From NCBI GenBank assembly GCA_029202545.1, contig CP119311.1:930001-994000 (forward strand): a stretch of DNA of 64,000 nucleotides. Reading direction: 5' to 3'. A model generated the notes under the pieces. The model did not search any database. It saw only the letters and a program-made list of their open reading frames with translations, and had not been told where the DNA came from. This document shows positions 15,801 through 23,964 of this stretch, piece by piece; within the stretch, counting starts at the first letter, position 1; each line of letters opens with the position of its first letter. The translations under genes and the position numbers were made by a program. The DNA is from Candidatus Pseudobacter hemicellulosilyticus (GTDB taxonomy: Bacteria; Bacteroidota; Bacteroidia; Chitinophagales; Chitinophagaceae).

Positions 15801-17831
15801 ATGCAGCTTTACTGCGAATCATTAACAGCGTATAAAAGGATCAAAACCCTTGAAGTGAAAGTGGGCGACCTGCTGCTGGGTAATTACCATCCCCTGCGGG
15901 TCCAGACAATGACCACAACCGACACCATGGATACCCTGGGCACGGTTGAACAAAGCATCCGCTGCATTGAGGCCGGCGCCGAGCTGGTCCGCATCACCGC
16001 CCCCAGTAAGAAAGAAGCCGAGAACCTGCTGGTCATTAAAAATGAGTTGCACAAACGCGGTTATTTTACCCCGCTGGTGGCTGATATCCATTTCACCCCC
16101 AATGCTGCAGAAATTGCCGCACGCATCGTGGAGAAGGTTAGGGTGAATCCCGGCAACTATGTTGACAAGAAAAAGTTTGAACAGATTGACTATACCGATG
16201 CTGAATATGCAGAGGAGATAGAAAGGATCAGGGACCGCTTTACGCCCCTGGTGAAGATCTGTAAAGAATATGGCACCGCCATGCGTATTGGCACCAACCA
16301 TGGTTCCCTCAGTGATCGCATCATGAGCCGTTATGGCGATACGCCCATGGGCATGGTGGAATCCGCCATGGAATTCCTGCGCATTGCCCGCTACGAGAAC
16401 TACCACAATATTGTGCTGAGCATGAAGGCCAGCAACCCGCAGGTAATGGTACAGGCCTATCGCCTGCTGGTGCAGACCATGGAGGCCGAGTTCAACGCCT
16501 GCTACCCGCTGCACTTAGGCGTTACAGAAGCAGGTGATGGAGAAGATGGCCGGATCAAATCCGCCATCGGTATCGGCAGCCTGCTGGAAGACGGTATTGG
16601 CGATACCATCCGCGTATCCCTCACCGAAGACCCGGAGTTTGAGATCCCTGTTTGCCGCGACCTGGTGAAAAGGTACCAATCACCCATAACCGGCACTGAA
16701 CAACCCCGTAACCAGGGCCCCTCCATCCCGACCATAGAAAAGATCACGTACGATCCCTTCAATTATAGCCGCCGCAACAATTTTGCCATTGGTAATATCG
16801 GCGGCAAACAGGTGCCGGTAGTCATTGCAGATCTGAGCAAGATGGCTACCATCACGCCGCAGGACCTGCAAAGTATTGGCTACACCTACCAGGAAACACT
16901 GGATAAATGGAATATCAGTGATGCAGCAGCAGACTATGTTTTCACCGGCCGCCAGCTCCTGCCTTTTGCCTTACCCGGCACCCTGAAAGTGATCACCTAT
17001 GCAGACGCCTGGCAGCAGGCTGCTGATAAAGAAAAATACTTCCCGCTCTTTGAAGGCAGTGACTATGCAAGGGCCGTTACTAAAAGCAGCCAGCTGAATT
17101 TTGTGATGGTAGATTGTTTTGGGGACGAACCAACAAAAGACCAGCCCGATCACTTGCAGGCGATAGCACATGATCCCACCGCTGTCATCTGCCTGAGCAG
17201 CACCAACACGAATGCCTTACAGGCAGTGCGGAGGATGTTTGTAGAGCTGCAGCAGCGCAGTATACAGAATCCTGTAGTCCTGGTAACAGACAGCAACTGT
17301 CAGACACCGGATGAACACCTGATCCATTTTGCCACTGAAACAGGCGCCCTGCTGCTGGATGGTTTCGGCGATGGCATCTGCCTGGGCTTTGGCGGCCAGG
17401 CACAAATGGCCAGCATCAAAGCAACCGGTCGCACTTACCTGGAAGTAAAAGATATTTACCAGTTCACCAACAATACCGCTTTCTCCATCCTGCAGGCTAC
17501 CCGCACCAGGATCTCCAAAACAGAATATATTTCCTGCCCTTCCTGCGGCCGTACCCTGTTTGACCTTCAGGAAACCACGGCAAAGATCCGCTCGGTGACC
17601 AATCACCTCAAAGGCGTGAAGATCGCTATCATGGGCTGCATTGTGAACGGTCCCGGGGAAATGGCGGATGCTGATTTCGGTTATGTAGGCAGCGGCCCCG
17701 GCAAGATCACGTTGTACAAAGGCAAGGAAGTGGTGAAAAGAAATGTGGACAGCGCCATTGCTGTAGAAGAGCTGATCAACCTGCTGAAAGAGAACGGCGC
17801 CTGGGTAGAAGAGGCGGCGCTGGCGCAATAG
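15801..17831 (+). CDS. ispG: 4-hydroxy-3-methylbut-2-enyl diphosphate synthase (IspG/GcpE)
   Basis: Iron-sulfur enzyme of the MEP isoprenoid pathway that reduces MEcPP to HMBPP. It has the long Bacteroidota/plant-type layout of about 676 residues: an N-terminal TIM barrel (RVQTMTTTDTMDT, RVNPGNY, MRIGTNHGSLSDRI), a large middle insert (about 290-570), and a C-terminal [4Fe-4S] domain with CPSCGRT and MGCIVNGPGEM cysteines. The ATG at 15801 gives MQLYCESLTAYKR, the usual start, and sits behind a -7 element. It is convergent with pheS, with a shared terminator palindrome between them. Confidence 0.97.
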   Translation: MQLYCESLTAYKRIKTLEVKVGDLLLGNYHPLRVQTMTTTDTMDTLGTVEQSIRCIEAGAELVRITAPSKKEAENLLVIKNELHKRGYFTPLVADIHFTPNAAEIAARIVEKVRVNPGNYVDKKKFEQIDYTDAEYAEEIERIRDRFTPLVKICKEYGTAMRIGTNHGSLSDRIMSRYGDTPMGMVESAMEFLRIARYENYHNIVLSMKASNPQVMVQAYRLLVQTMEAEFNACYPLHLGVTEAGDGEDGRIKSAIGIGSLLEDGIGDTIRVSLTEDPEFEIPVCRDLVKRYQSPITGTEQPRNQGPSIPTIEKITYDPFNYSRRNNFAIGNIGGKQVPVVIADLSKMATITPQDLQSIGYTYQETLDKWNISDAAADYVFTGRQLLPFALPGTLKVITYADAWQQAADKEKYFPLFEGSDYARAVTKSSQLNFVMVDCFGDEPTKDQPDHLQAIAHDPTAVICLSSTNTNALQAVRRMFVELQQRSIQNPVVLVTDSNCQTPDEHLIHFATETGALLLDGFGDGICLGFGGQAQMASIKATGRTYLEVKDIYQFTNNTAFSILQATRTRISKTEYISCPSCGRTLFDLQETTAKIRSVTNHLKGVKIAIMGCIVNGPGEMADADFGYVGSGPGKITLYKGKEVVKRNVDSAIAVEELINLLKENGAWVEEAALAQ

Positions 17832-17935
17832 TGCTGAACAGCCAGCATCCGCGCTGGCAGCAGCTTTCACGAACGATATCCGGCGTAAGCTGGTTCGCCC
17901 CAGAATAAAAAAACAGCACCCTAAAGCAATTATAT

Positions 17936-17963
17936 AAAAAAGGCAGCCCGCGGGCTGCCTTTT
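17936..17963. terminator. Bidirectional terminator between ispG and pheS
   Basis: The perfect 20-nt palindrome AGGCAGCCCGCGGGCTGCCT (17941-17960) is flanked by A5 on the left and TTT on the right, so it can serve both converging genes. Confidence 0.9.
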
Positions 17964-18000
17964 ACGATTGTTGTTATGGATGGAAATAAGTTAAGCGTTG

Positions 18001-19032
18001 TCAGGTGGCGCTGGTGAACTGTCGCAGGAAGCGCACATCATTTTCACTGAACAAGCGGATATCATTGATACCATATTTCAGCAGTGCGGGCCGCTCAATA
18101 CCCATACCGAAGGCAAAGCCTGTGTATTTGTTGGGATCAATTTTGCAATTCTCCAGCACTTTCGGATGCACCATACCGCAACCCAGGATCTCCAGCCAGC
18201 CGGTACGTTTACAAACGGGACAACCTTCGCCATGACAGATCAGGCACTGCACGTCCATCTCTGCGCTGGGTTCAGTGAAAGGGAAATAGCTGGGGCGAAA
18301 ACGCACTTTGATATCCTTGCCGTACATCTCCTGCACAAAGAAGTAGAGGGTCTGCTTCAGGTCGGCGAAGGAAACGTTCTCATCAATATACAGTCCTTCT
18401 ATCTGGTGGAAGAAACAATGGCTGCGGGCGCTGATAGCCTCATTGCGGTATACGCGGCCGGGGCACACGATACGGATGGGCAGCTGGTTGCTTTCCATAT
18501 TCCTGATCTGCGTATTGCTGGTATGCGTGCGCAACACCCAGTCAGGGTTCTGCTGAATATAAAAAGTATCCTGCATATCGCGGGCCGGGTGGTTCTCCGC
18601 AATATTGAGGGCCGTGAAATTGTGCCAGTCGTCCTCAATCTCGGGACCTTCAGCGGTGGAGAAACCCAGGCGGTTGAAGATGCTGATCACCTGGTTGAGG
18701 AAGAGGTTGATGGGGTGACGCGTGCCCAGGGGCAGGGTATCGCCCGGCAGGGTTACATCAATGCTGGCAGCGGCGCCGGCGGCATCACCACCCAGCTGCT
18801 CTTTCCAGCTGTCATATTTGTTTTCTGCCAGTTGTTTGAATTCATTCAGGATCAGGCCAAACTCTTTCTTTTTGTCCGCAGGCACATTTTTCATTTCTGT
18901 GAAAAGATTTTTCACAATGCCTTTGGTGCCCAGGTATTTAATACGGTAAGCTTCCAGCGACTCGGCCCCATTGGTAGCGAGGCTCTCGATCTCCTGCTTA
19001 TAAGCTGCTATCTGTTGTAACAATTGCTCCAT
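18001..19032 (-). CDS. pheS: Phenylalanyl-tRNA synthetase alpha subunit
   Basis: Catalytic subunit of the (alpha-beta)2 PheRS that charges tRNA-Phe. At 343 residues it has the normal length: an N-terminal coiled coil (about 1-90) that binds the tRNA, then the class II core with motif 2 (RTHTSNTQIRNM, VYRNEAISARSHCFFHQIEG) and motif 3 (GMGIERPALLKYG). The segment LPLGTRHPINLFLNQV is also typical. The ATG at 19032 is 4 nt from a perfect -7 element. The beta-subunit gene pheT is not adjacent, as is common in Bacteroidota. Confidence 0.97.
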   Translation of the reverse strand: MEQLLQQIAAYKQEIESLATNGAESLEAYRIKYLGTKGIVKNLFTEMKNVPADKKKEFGLILNEFKQLAENKYDSWKEQLGGDAAGAAASIDVTLPGDTLPLGTRHPINLFLNQVISIFNRLGFSTAEGPEIEDDWHNFTALNIAENHPARDMQDTFYIQQNPDWVLRTHTSNTQIRNMESNQLPIRIVCPGRVYRNEAISARSHCFFHQIEGLYIDENVSFADLKQTLYFFVQEMYGKDIKVRFRPSYFPFTEPSAEMDVQCLICHGEGCPVCKRTGWLEILGCGMVHPKVLENCKIDPNKYTGFAFGMGIERPALLKYGINDIRLFSENDVRFLRQFTSAT

Positions 19033-19036
19033 GTGG

Positions 19037-19044
19037 CAAAGATA
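19037..19044 (-). promoter_or_regulatory. -7 element of pheS, 4 nt before the start codon
   Basis: The minus strand reads TATCTTTG, then four bases, then the pheS ATG. It shares a 37-nt gap with the divergent arginase-like gene, whose own candidate element lies 13 bp away. Confidence 0.6.
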
Positions 19045-19057
19045 TTCTTTTTCCTAC

Positions 19058-19065
19058 TATCTTGC
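19058..19065 (+). promoter_or_regulatory. Possible -7 element of the arginase-like gene
   Basis: TATCTTGC, one or two bases off TAnnTTTG, with four bases before the ATG at 19070. It mirrors the arrangement at pheS. Confidence 0.4.
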
Positions 19066-19069
19066 AGCC

Positions 19070-20206
19070 ATGTCTGATGTACTGTATATAGCTGATTTCC
19101 TGGAGCCCGTTAACCGGGCAATGTTGTCAAATGATGAAGATTACAAAGACGGACAGATCGGTAAAACCATCAATGTGTATGAGGATCATTTTCCAGAACT
19201 GGAACAGGCAGACATTGTGCTGGTAGGCTGCAGCGAGAGCCGCGGCGCCGGGATCCACACCTCTAAGATCAGCGCTCCCGATGCTATCCGCGCAGAATTT
19301 TACCAGCTGTTCTGGTGGCATTTTGACCTCCAGGTAGCCGATGTAGGCAACATCAAACGCGGGGCATCCATCAACGATACCTATGCCGCTCTCAGAACAG
19401 TAGCATCCGAACTGACCAATGCCGGTAAGCTGGTCGTGATCCTTGGCGGCACGCACGACCTTACGCTGGCACAGTACCGTGTGTATGCTGATGAAGAAAG
19501 GATCATTGAGGCCGCCTGCGTGGACGCACTCATTGACCTGGACATTGATTCCCGCCAGCGCGACAAGAATTTCCTGATGGAAATGCTGACCGGCGAACCC
19601 AATTTCATCCGCCATTATAACCATATCGCTTTCCAGAGCTATTATGTGCACCCGCGCATGCTGGAGACCATGGACAAACTCCGGTTCGATTGTTTCCGCG
19701 TAGGACATGTCCGGGACGCCATTGAAGAAATGGAACCCGTGATCCGCCACTCATCGCTCTTCAGCTTTGATATATCGGCCATTGCCCATGCCTATGCGCC
19801 TTCCAATACCATTACGCCCAACGGCCTCACCGGCGAGGAAGCCTGTATCCTGATGCGGTATGCAGGGCTCAGCCCCCAGGTCAGCACCATCGGCATCTAT
19901 GGCTACCTGCCGGAGAAAGATCGGGATCAGCTGACAGCCAAACAGATCACCCATATGCTCTGGTACCTGATAGATGGCCGTAGCCGCGGCCGCCGGGAAG
20001 CCAGGCTGGAAGAGAAAGAATCCTTCAACGAATTCAATATCGCCTTTGCAGAGATTGAAACTGTTTTCCTGCAAAGCAAGAAGACTGGCCGCTGGTGGAT
20101 GCAGCTGCCCGATAAGCAATGGATCGCCTGCTCCTACAAGGATTACCTGCTGGCCAGCAGCAATGAGATCCCCGAAAGATGGCTGCGCGCCCAGGAACGC
20201 AACTGA
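19070..20206 (+). CDS. Arginase/formimidoylglutamase-fold protein with altered metal site
   Basis: A ureohydrolase-family protein of about 378 residues. The fold markers are visible: VILGGTHDLTL (GGxH motif 1), ALIDLDIDSRQRD where arginases have DxHxDx, and SFDISAIAHAYAP with a following NGLTGEEA, matching SxDxD...GGLT. Two or more of the usual Mn ligands are replaced: the second motif lacks its His and the third has Ser where the second Asp belongs. Bacteroidota encode such divergent copies widely, often annotated formimidoylglutamase; catalysis is uncertain. The ATG at 19070 was chosen because the open frame before it overlaps the pheS start and promoter. It is divergent from pheS and followed 24 nt later by the carboxypeptidase gene. 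Confidence 0.8.
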   Translation: MSDVLYIADFLEPVNRAMLSNDEDYKDGQIGKTINVYEDHFPELEQADIVLVGCSESRGAGIHTSKISAPDAIRAEFYQLFWWHFDLQVADVGNIKRGASINDTYAALRTVASELTNAGKLVVILGGTHDLTLAQYRVYADEERIIEAACVDALIDLDIDSRQRDKNFLMEMLTGEPNFIRHYNHIAFQSYYVHPRMLETMDKLRFDCFRVGHVRDAIEEMEPVIRHSSLFSFDISAIAHAYAPSNTITPNGLTGEEACILMRYAGLSPQVSTIGIYGYLPEKDRDQLTAKQITHMLWYLIDGRSRGRREARLEEKESFNEFNIAFAEIETVFLQSKKTGRWWMQLPDKQWIACSYKDYLLASSNEIPERWLRAQERN

Positions 20207-20229
20207 TGCAAATTGCCTAAATTGCCGGT

Positions 20230-21624
20230 ATGAAGATCAGCACCGGCCCACTTATTATCTCCCTTCTTTTTTTTGTGGCCTGTTCACCACAAAGGCTCAG
20301 CCGGCAGAGCGCCGGCCAGGTCAGCGAACAGTCCGTGTTCCAACAGGCAACCGATTCCCTGCTGAAAGTACCAGCCCTGCAACAGGCCCATGTAGGCATC
20401 AGCATTTTTGATCCTATAGCCGATAGCTTCCTCTTCAATTACCAGGGCGATAAATATTTTGTGCCGGCCTCCAATACCAAGATCGCGACCTGTTATGCCG
20501 CGCTTAAATACCTGGGCGACAGCCTCCCCGCTATCGCCTATGCCGAAACCGATTCAGCCCTGCTGCTCATCCCCTCCGGCGACCCTACTTTCCTGCATCC
20601 CGCCTTCCCCAACCAGCCGCTGGTCCGTTTTCTACAGAACGATCGCAGGGCTATCTATATAGCCGGCGACAACTGGAAAAGCGAAGCCCTCGGCAATGGC
20701 TGGAGCTGGAGTGATTTCAACGACTATTACATGGTAGAACGTAGCGCCCTGCCTGTCTACGGCAATACCGTAAAATGGATCCAGGAGAACGATACCACCC
20801 GGAAAACCACCGGTGATTTTGCCCCATCGCCCTTTATCTATTCTGACCCGGAAGTGGACTGGAAGGTCAGGTTCAACCCGGAAACAGGCGCCAATGGTTT
20901 CCATGTGCAGCGGGAACAGTCCGCCAATGTATTCACCATCACCCAGGGCCGCGAAGCCCATAAAGAGCAATGGGTGCCTTTTATCACCAATGGACTGGAA
21001 GCCGCACTGGAGTTGCTGCCGGACACTATAGGCCGGGAAGTAAAAATAGCAGACAGCAAGGTCTATACCCATTTCAGGAACCAGGGCGTATACATGCTCA
21101 ACACCCTCTATTCCCAGCCCACGGATTCTATGCTGCGCAAGATGATGGTGGAAAGCGATAATTTCCTGGCCGAGCAGAGCCTGCTGATGGTCAGCCAGCA
21201 ACTGTTCCAGACCATGGACGATAAAAAAGTGCTGGATACACTCCTGCAAACCAATCTCTCCGATCTGCCCCAGGCCCCGCACTGGGCCGATGGCAGCGGC
21301 CTTAGCCGGTACAATCTCTTTACGCCACAGGATATGGTGACGCTGTTGCAGAAACTGCAGCAGGACTTTGGCATTGAACGCATCAAAACCATTTTTCCCA
21401 CGGGTGGCGAAGGCACCCTGCGGAACATCTTCCAGCAGGAGCCCGGTGTACTGTTTGCCAAAACAGGCGGTATGACCGGCGTACAGACCATGAGCGGTTA
21501 CCTCTATACCCGCCATAATAAAATGCTGCTGTTCTCTGTCATGGTGAACAACCATACCGGCAATGCCGTGGATATCAGGCAGGAACTGGGAAATTTCCTT
21601 CAGCTTATCCGCAACCATCAATAA
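20230..21624 (+). CDS. dacB: D-alanyl-D-alanine carboxypeptidase/endopeptidase, PBP4 type (S13)
   Basis: A penicillin-binding protein that trims or cleaves peptidoglycan peptides in the periplasm. The three active-site motifs are SNTK at 81-84 (PASNTKIATCYAALK), SDN in the segment VESDNFLAEQSL, and KTG in FAKTGGMTGVQTMSGY. The N-terminus (LIISLLFFVACSP) is a lipoprotein signal with Cys18, so the protein is likely membrane-tethered. Its length of 464 is normal for S13. It lies 24 nt after the arginase-like gene and may share its transcript. Confidence 0.95.
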   Translation: MKISTGPLIISLLFFVACSPQRLSRQSAGQVSEQSVFQQATDSLLKVPALQQAHVGISIFDPIADSFLFNYQGDKYFVPASNTKIATCYAALKYLGDSLPAIAYAETDSALLLIPSGDPTFLHPAFPNQPLVRFLQNDRRAIYIAGDNWKSEALGNGWSWSDFNDYYMVERSALPVYGNTVKWIQENDTTRKTTGDFAPSPFIYSDPEVDWKVRFNPETGANGFHVQREQSANVFTITQGREAHKEQWVPFITNGLEAALELLPDTIGREVKIADSKVYTHFRNQGVYMLNTLYSQPTDSMLRKMMVESDNFLAEQSLLMVSQQLFQTMDDKKVLDTLLQTNLSDLPQAPHWADGSGLSRYNLFTPQDMVTLLQKLQQDFGIERIKTIFPTGGEGTLRNIFQQEPGVLFAKTGGMTGVQTMSGYLYTRHNKMLLFSVMVNNHTGNAVDIRQELGNFLQLIRNHQ

Positions 21625-21767
21625 AAAAGCAGGCCCGGAGCCAACGCTTTAGTAATACTTTAACGTATCCTTCATGAGCCGACAAGGATATGGAACGTTC
21701 ATATTATAGTAAACCATTATAAAAAACCCGTAATTCAGGGAAGCAGTACCCACTAATTAAACCCTTT

Positions 21768-22310
21768 TTGGCAGGCAGTCTTGCCGATATAGAGCTCATC
21801 AACGGTTGTATCAATAATGACCGGCTGGCCCAGGAACGGCTGTATAAGCAGTTTTACGGGCCAATGGTATCGCTATGCCTGCGCTATACGCGCAACCCGG
21901 AAGACGCCATCGAGGTACTGCACAATGGATTCCTGAAGGTCTATAAGAACATTCATACCTATAAAGCGGAGAAAGCATCACTCTACACCTGGATACGGAC
22001 CATCATTGTCCATTCAGCCATTGATCATATCAGGTCACGGGAAAAATTCTACAGCAAGATTGCGTTGGAAAAAGCAGATGAGCCGTCCATTGACCCGGAC
22101 GCAGTGCAGCGCATGTCAGCTACTGAATTATTGCGGCTGGTGCAGCGTTTATCACCTGCTACCCGCTCTGTATTCAATCTGTACGTCATTGAAGGATACA
22201 ACCACAGGGAGATAGGAGCCCTATTACATATCAGCGAAGGGACCAGCAAATGGCACCTGAGCGAAGCCCGAAGACAACTACAACAACTTTTACAAACCTT
22301 GCAAGTGTAA
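21768..22310 (+). CDS. ECF-type RNA polymerase sigma factor
   Basis: A 180-residue sigma-70 family protein with region 2 (QERLYKQFYGPMVSLCLRYT, PEDAIEVLHNGFLKVYKNI, WIRTIIVHSAIDHIR) and region 4 (LSPATRSVFNLYVIEGYNHREIG... GTSKWHLSEARRQL, quoted in part). The start is TTG at 21768; no ATG lies upstream in frame, and MAGSLADIELINGCI fits the usual N-terminus. It is followed 4 nt later by a membrane protein that is probably its regulator, so the pair likely forms one envelope-sensing unit. Confidence 0.9.
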   Translation: MAGSLADIELINGCINNDRLAQERLYKQFYGPMVSLCLRYTRNPEDAIEVLHNGFLKVYKNIHTYKAEKASLYTWIRTIIVHSAIDHIRSREKFYSKIALEKADEPSIDPDAVQRMSATELLRLVQRLSPATRSVFNLYVIEGYNHREIGALLHISEGTSKWHLSEARRQLQQLLQTLQV

Positions 22311-22314
22311 CGTA

Positions 22315-23964
22315 ATGAATGAGAGACTACCATACGAGAAACACTTGGCAGACAAGCTGCAGCAGCTTCCGGCTCCGGAAGTGGAACGCAGCTGGGAGCA
22401 GATGAGGTATCTGCTTGACAAAGAGTTGCCCCCCGGCGGCGGTTCCGGCGGCGGAGGAGGTGGCGGCAGACCGGGCCGGCGCTGGCTATTGCCGGCTGTG
22501 GCTGGTCTGATCCTGACAGGCGCCTGGTTTACCAGGGACCTTTTCCGCTCACCTCATCCGGACACCCAGGCCGTTACCGTAGCCCCCAACAATCAGCAAA
22601 CCTCATCCCCGGGCGCTGTTCCTGAAGCACAGCCGTCCCCTGCCAATATTTCCAACGGGCAATCCGGCAGTGAACCATCCGAAAGCATGGCTACCCTGCT
22701 GCCCACTGAAGACGGCGCTGCTACTGCGCCCCATCAGCCGCCCAAGGCCAGGGGGTTGTCAGGCAATGAGCCACCGGCAACAGCCAGCAGCACCCATTCA
22801 TCACCAAATCAAACCCCGCATGAAGCAATAGTTACTCCTGAAAACTCCCTGAACCCGGCCAGTGCAGCAGGTACCGTCAACCCGCCGGCCGGCAAACAAA
22901 AGAACAAACCACCGGCAAGCCGGAAAAACCGCCCTGGCCGTAGCAGCCAGGCAGCAGCACCTGTTTATCCGTCCGACCGGCAACAACCGCAAAGTCGCCG
23001 CTCCTCCGGTAATGGCATTGCATCCGGAGACCATACCGAACTGGCCGGCAACAGCCGGTCATCAGCCTTCCTGTCTCCCGATCAGCCCGCCAATGAACAG
23101 CCTGCCCGGGAACTGGCCGCCAGCACTATCCTTTACCCTGGCGCTGATCTTGTCTTCCAATCCCCATCGCAGGAATATGCTACCCTTTCTACTGATGGCA
23201 GGGGTTCCCTGATCCCGGAAGAAGACCCAGACAAGCTCCTGACCAAACCCGCTCCCAGGGCCGGCCGTGGCCGGGAAGGGCATCGCTTTGCCATTGGTCT
23301 TTCCCTGCCCATGGTATTCCCGGTGGCGGACCAGAAAGCCTCCGGTTATAATTACTGGGCCGGCCCCAATACTGCATCGGACTATATGCCCACACCACAT
23401 GTGCAGTACCATTTCAACCACAAGACCTATATGCAGACGGAACTGCAGTTCCTGGCGCCCCAGTATATCCGGCCCGTATTGTTATACCAGCAGAAAGAGA
23501 ATATGGGCAACGCTACCATGATGCATTCCGTACTGGCCCGCAAGCTCTATTATTTTAACCTGCCCGTATCTGTACACCATAGTCCCCTGCCCAATTTTTA
23601 TCTCGGAACCGGCCTGCAGTTCTCTACCCTGCTGAACTGTATTGCACTGTATGAGGACAGGAAGATCCAGGGACCGCAGGATTACCTGGTCCGCGAAAAA
23701 TATGGCGCACTGGGGAAGGACTCCCTGTCCAGGAGGATCAATCAGCATGAAATGCGCTTATTGGTAGACGTTAATTATTACTGGCAGCGCTTTACCGTAG
23801 GCCTCCGCTACAACCAGGCCTTCAACAACTACGCTAATTTCCGGATGTCCAGCTTCGCTCCTTTCACGTATGACAAGAACAAAGCCGTACTCTTCTATCT
23901 CCGGTATAATATCTGGGAGACAAAAAAACGCTCCAACGGCAGTAATCAGCTATCGCTTAAATAA
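22315..23964 (+). CDS. Sigma-factor partner: N-terminal membrane anchor plus C-terminal beta-barrel-like domain
   Basis: A 549-residue protein with four parts. Residues 1-40 are cytosolic with a conserved-looking helix (LQQLPAPEVERSWEQMRYLL). A Gly-rich linker at 41-51 is followed by one membrane helix (57-74) with Arg on the inner side. About 240 residues (80-315) of Pro/Ser/Gln/Asn-rich disorder come next. The C-terminal 230 residues are rich in aromatic alternating strands (FAIGLSLPMVF, HVQYHFNHKTYMQTELQFL, FYLGTGLQFS, FTVGLRYNQAFN) like Bacteroidota outer-membrane beta-barrel proteins. Position 4 nt after the ECF sigma gene and the cytosolic helix suggest an anti-sigma role (inference). 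Whether the C-terminal domain sits in the outer membrane is open; the last 15 nt overlap the end of mutL. Confidence 0.75.
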   Translation: MNERLPYEKHLADKLQQLPAPEVERSWEQMRYLLDKELPPGGGSGGGGGGGRPGRRWLLPAVAGLILTGAWFTRDLFRSPHPDTQAVTVAPNNQQTSSPGAVPEAQPSPANISNGQSGSEPSESMATLLPTEDGAATAPHQPPKARGLSGNEPPATASSTHSSPNQTPHEAIVTPENSLNPASAAGTVNPPAGKQKNKPPASRKNRPGRSSQAAAPVYPSDRQQPQSRRSSGNGIASGDHTELAGNSRSSAFLSPDQPANEQPARELAASTILYPGADLVFQSPSQEYATLSTDGRGSLIPEEDPDKLLTKPAPRAGRGREGHRFAIGLSLPMVFPVADQKASGYNYWAGPNTASDYMPTPHVQYHFNHKTYMQTELQFLAPQYIRPVLLYQQKENMGNATMMHSVLARKLYYFNLPVSVHHSPLPNFYLGTGLQFSTLLNCIALYEDRKIQGPQDYLVREKYGALGKDSLSRRINQHEMRLLVDVNYYWQRFTVGLRYNQAFNNYANFRMSSFAPFTYDKNKAVLFYLRYNIWETKKRSNGSNQLSLK

